NCBI RefSeq assembly: GCF_913774285.1
Contig: NZ_CAJYHX010000022.1
Span: 1 to 64,000, forward strand
Length of the DNA stretch: 64,000 nucleotides
Direction: 5' to 3'
Source of the DNA: an uncultured Sphingomonas sp.
GTDB taxonomy: Bacteria > Pseudomonadota > Alphaproteobacteria > Sphingomonadales > Sphingomonadaceae
Shown: positions 62,234 to 64,000 of the stretch, in pieces
Layout: every line of letters begins with the position of its first letter
Numbering within the stretch: the stretch's first letter is position 1
Notes under the pieces: model-generated
Told to the model about the DNA's origin: nothing
What the model saw: only the letters and a program-made list of their open reading frames with translations
Database searches by the model: none
Translations under genes and position numbers: made by a program

Positions 62234-64000
62234 CCGTTTGAGCTATGAGGAAAGAATACGTGATAGGGTTTGACGATCCGCCCGTTCTGGATCGAATCCG
62301 TCATCGTCGCCAGGCGGAAGTAACGACGCTCCCGTGCCGGCAGCGACTGCCACTCGTCCTGTGTCAACAGTAGGGCATCATTATACCCGGTCTGAATACC
62401 TTGTGAGACTTCGAACAGGTCCGAGACGGTCGGCAGGCCAAGTTCCGCCATTTCTGCTAGCAGCCGCTCCGTCGATGGCGTCGGCAATCGCCACGTTCTG
62501 CGCCCGACGAGAGAGCTCGCGTTGACGGGAAACAGGCTCCACTGGGGTTCGATAAGCGGCGTCGACGGGGCCGCGCCATCCAGCTTTCGGACCTGACGAA
62601 GCGCTTCGCCGGTAGCTGCGGGGTCGTTTTCCGTCAGCAACGCCATCAACGGCTTGGGTTCGGCCGACTGGCCCTTGCGGATTACGGTGCAGGCAACCTG
62701 AACGAGGGCGTGGGAGAACAGGCCGAAATCACCAATGGAGGCGAGCATGCGAATGTCGCCGCGATCGGCGAGCTTTTCGCGCCACGTCTCTGCGGCCTTG
62801 AGCGACAATAAGCTTGCAGGAAAAAGCGAGCCGAGCGCGCCCCCTTCTTTGAGAGCATCGAGCGCGCGCGACACAAAGGCCATACTATAATCGCCGCGCG
62901 CGGCGCTACCGTCGGTCGCTTCACGCAGCTGCTGGCGCTGCTCGGGCGTCTGCGCGCCGAATCCGATGAAAGGTGGATTCATGACGATGACGTCCGCGCG
63001 CGGGAAACCCGCTTCACCTAGCGCGTCGCGCTGAACGATCTCGAGTTGAACGCCGCCTGCCGGCGTCCAGTCGCGCAGTGAGAGACTGATGACGAAGCGT
63101 GCCATGGCGATCGCCGCTGAGGATATATCCAGGCCTATAATCGTCAGCTTGCCGGCGAACCGGGCGCGCCTGAGCGCACGCAGTGCCTCATGCAGAAACG
63201 CGCCGGATCCGCAGGCCGGATCGCACAGAACCAGCTCGGGGCGGGTCGAGAGATCGGGCATTTGAGCAAGAACCTGCTCGACGATGCTTCGGGCTAGCGC
63301 GGGCGGCGTAAAATGGGTTCCACCGCGGTGCGTAGCACGTGTTTCCGGGGCATCCACCAGCCCGAACAAATCAAAATCCGGCGAAACCCGGAGCAACTCG
63401 AAATGCGCCTCCTGGAACAGCTGACCGCCAGCGTGGCGGATCGCGAGCGCTGGATGGAGCCGAAGGTTAGAGAGCGCGCCGGGCGCCGCGGCTGCCTCGC
63501 TACTGGCGGCGTTTAATGCATTTGCCGGAATGCGCGCGTGTAGCTCAGCGACGTCCTCAGCCAAGCCGAGCCCAGACAGGTTCTGCCCGATTGCATCCGG
63601 AGCAATGAGCCCGGCTAGGGTCGCCAGGTACACGTCGATCGCCCGCCCGTCCGGCACCTTGGCATGATGAGCGAGCGAACGCACACGCCGGAAAAGATTG
63701 AGAAGATGCTCGACGATGCCACGGTTCGACCGCACGCGGTCTTCATTCAGATAGGTATAGAACCGGTCGAGGCTGCGTTCGACGCCGCCGCGCTCATAGA
63801 CGCGCACATCGCTGGGCATATCCCACCGCACGACTGCCACCTTGCTATCCGTCACCGTCACGTGATGGGGAATGTCGCTCGACCACGCCCAGCCGGCGGT
63901 CTCACCAGTGCGCCAGAGATCCTCGGACGACGTCGAGAGCGCGAACGTTCCAAATCCGCCGTCAAGCAAGACGTGGTGATCGCCCGGAATCGCGGTGGTG
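62230..64000 (-). CDS. N6-adenine DNA methylase, 5' end outside the window
   Basis: At least 589 codons, open to the right edge of the window, so the true start is beyond 64000. Motif I reads VLCDPACGSGAFLHEALRAL, with acidic motif TIIGLDISSAAIAMARF, and motif IV is VIVMNPPFIGFG (NPPF, adenine-N6 type). The C-terminal part (LPTVSDLFEVSQGIQTGYND, RRYFRLATMTDSIQNGRIVK) resembles the target-recognition region of type IIG and BREX-like methylases. Possible restriction-modification or defence gene; cognate nuclease not seen. Confidence 0.88.
   Translation of the reverse strand, partial: TTAIPGDHHVLLDGGFGTFALSTSSEDLWRTGETAGWAWSSDIPHHVTVTDSKVAVVRWDMPSDVRVYERGGVERSLDRFYTYLNEDRVRSNRGIVEHLLNLFRRVRSLAHHAKVPDGRAIDVYLATLAGLIAPDAIGQNLSGLGLAEDVAELHARIPANALNAASSEAAAAPGALSNLRLHPALAIRHAGGQLFQEAHFELLRVSPDFDLFGLVDAPETRATHRGGTHFTPPALARSIVEQVLAQMPDLSTRPELVLCDPACGSGAFLHEALRALRRARFAGKLTIIGLDISSAAIAMARFVISLSLRDWTPAGGVQLEIVQRDALGEAGFPRADVIVMNPPFIGFGAQTPEQRQQLREATDGSAARGDYSMAFVSRALDALKEGGALGSLFPASLLSLKAAETWREKLADRGDIRMLASIGDFGLFSHALVQVACTVIRKGQSAEPKPLMALLTENDPAATGEALRQVRKLDGAAPSTPLIEPQWSLFPVNASSLVGRRTWRLPTPSTERLLAEMAELGLPTVSDLFEVSQGIQTGYNDALLLTQDEWQSLPARERRYFRLATMTDSIQNGRIVKPYHVFFPHSSNG

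Overview
The window looks like accessory DNA of a GC-rich sphingomonad-type alphaproteobacterium (Sphingomonas, Sphingobium or Novosphingobium). This rests on codon use, TonB-dependent receptors paired with esterases, a MucR-type regulator, Ti-plasmid-type traA/traC/traD, and DUF6118 and DUF6961 proteins. There is no rRNA, no complete tRNA, no CRISPR array and no recognisable integrase. The only tRNA sequence is the 3' end of a tRNA-Arg(CCG) at the left edge, which resembles an integration scar.

Layout. 0.1-7.2 kb: a defence-like cluster with an Fe-S RecB/SF1-helicase protein and a dGTPase on one strand, a divergent WYL regulator, and two tiny proteins (DUF3892 and a tandem-repeat protein). 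7.4-15.8 kb: mobilization module 1 (DUF6118, relaxase/helicase TraA, an RSF1010/Ti-like oriT, TraC, TraD, MucR-like regulator), then MNT-HEPN, sigma4-like and ArdC genes under a hairpin-rich leader, and an AlpA-like regulator. 15.8-23 kb: cargo, namely an exported S1/P1 nuclease, small secreted proteins, a two-gene unit (NdpA-like protein plus a 579-aa membrane protein), and a DUF6961 gene overlapping a methyltransferase-HNH fusion. 24-40.5 kb: a catabolic island with two TonB receptors, a tannase/feruloyl-esterase-family lipoprotein, five alpha/beta hydrolase loci (one decayed), a GH68 fructosyl hydrolase, DUF3237, and MarR and LacI regulators. Seven LacI-type operator-like sites lie in its promoter regions. 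An IS110 remnant closes it.

42-53 kb: an intact chemoreceptor, an alcohol-to-acetyl-CoA operon (aldehyde dehydrogenase, AdhP, and a DUF779-acetyl-CoA synthetase fusion) with an AcoR-like regulator that lacks the AAA+ domain, and a second chemoreceptor truncated next to an IS5-type element. 53.6-60 kb: mobilization module 2 (HTH and CopG-like regulators, DUF3363 relaxase, possible oriT) followed by a second copy of the MNT-HEPN/sigma4/ArdC/leader segment. 60-64 kb: a frameshifted conserved gene and a partial N6-adenine methylase operon that runs off the right edge.

The most interesting candidates are the LacI-controlled esterase/GH68 island, which could be an acylated-sucrose utilisation system; the duplicated ardC leader, whose hairpin stems are conserved while the loops differ; the WYL/RecB-helicase/dGTPase cluster; the NdpA/membrane-protein pair; and the DUF779-Acs fusion. 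All functional statements come from reading motifs by eye, with no database search.
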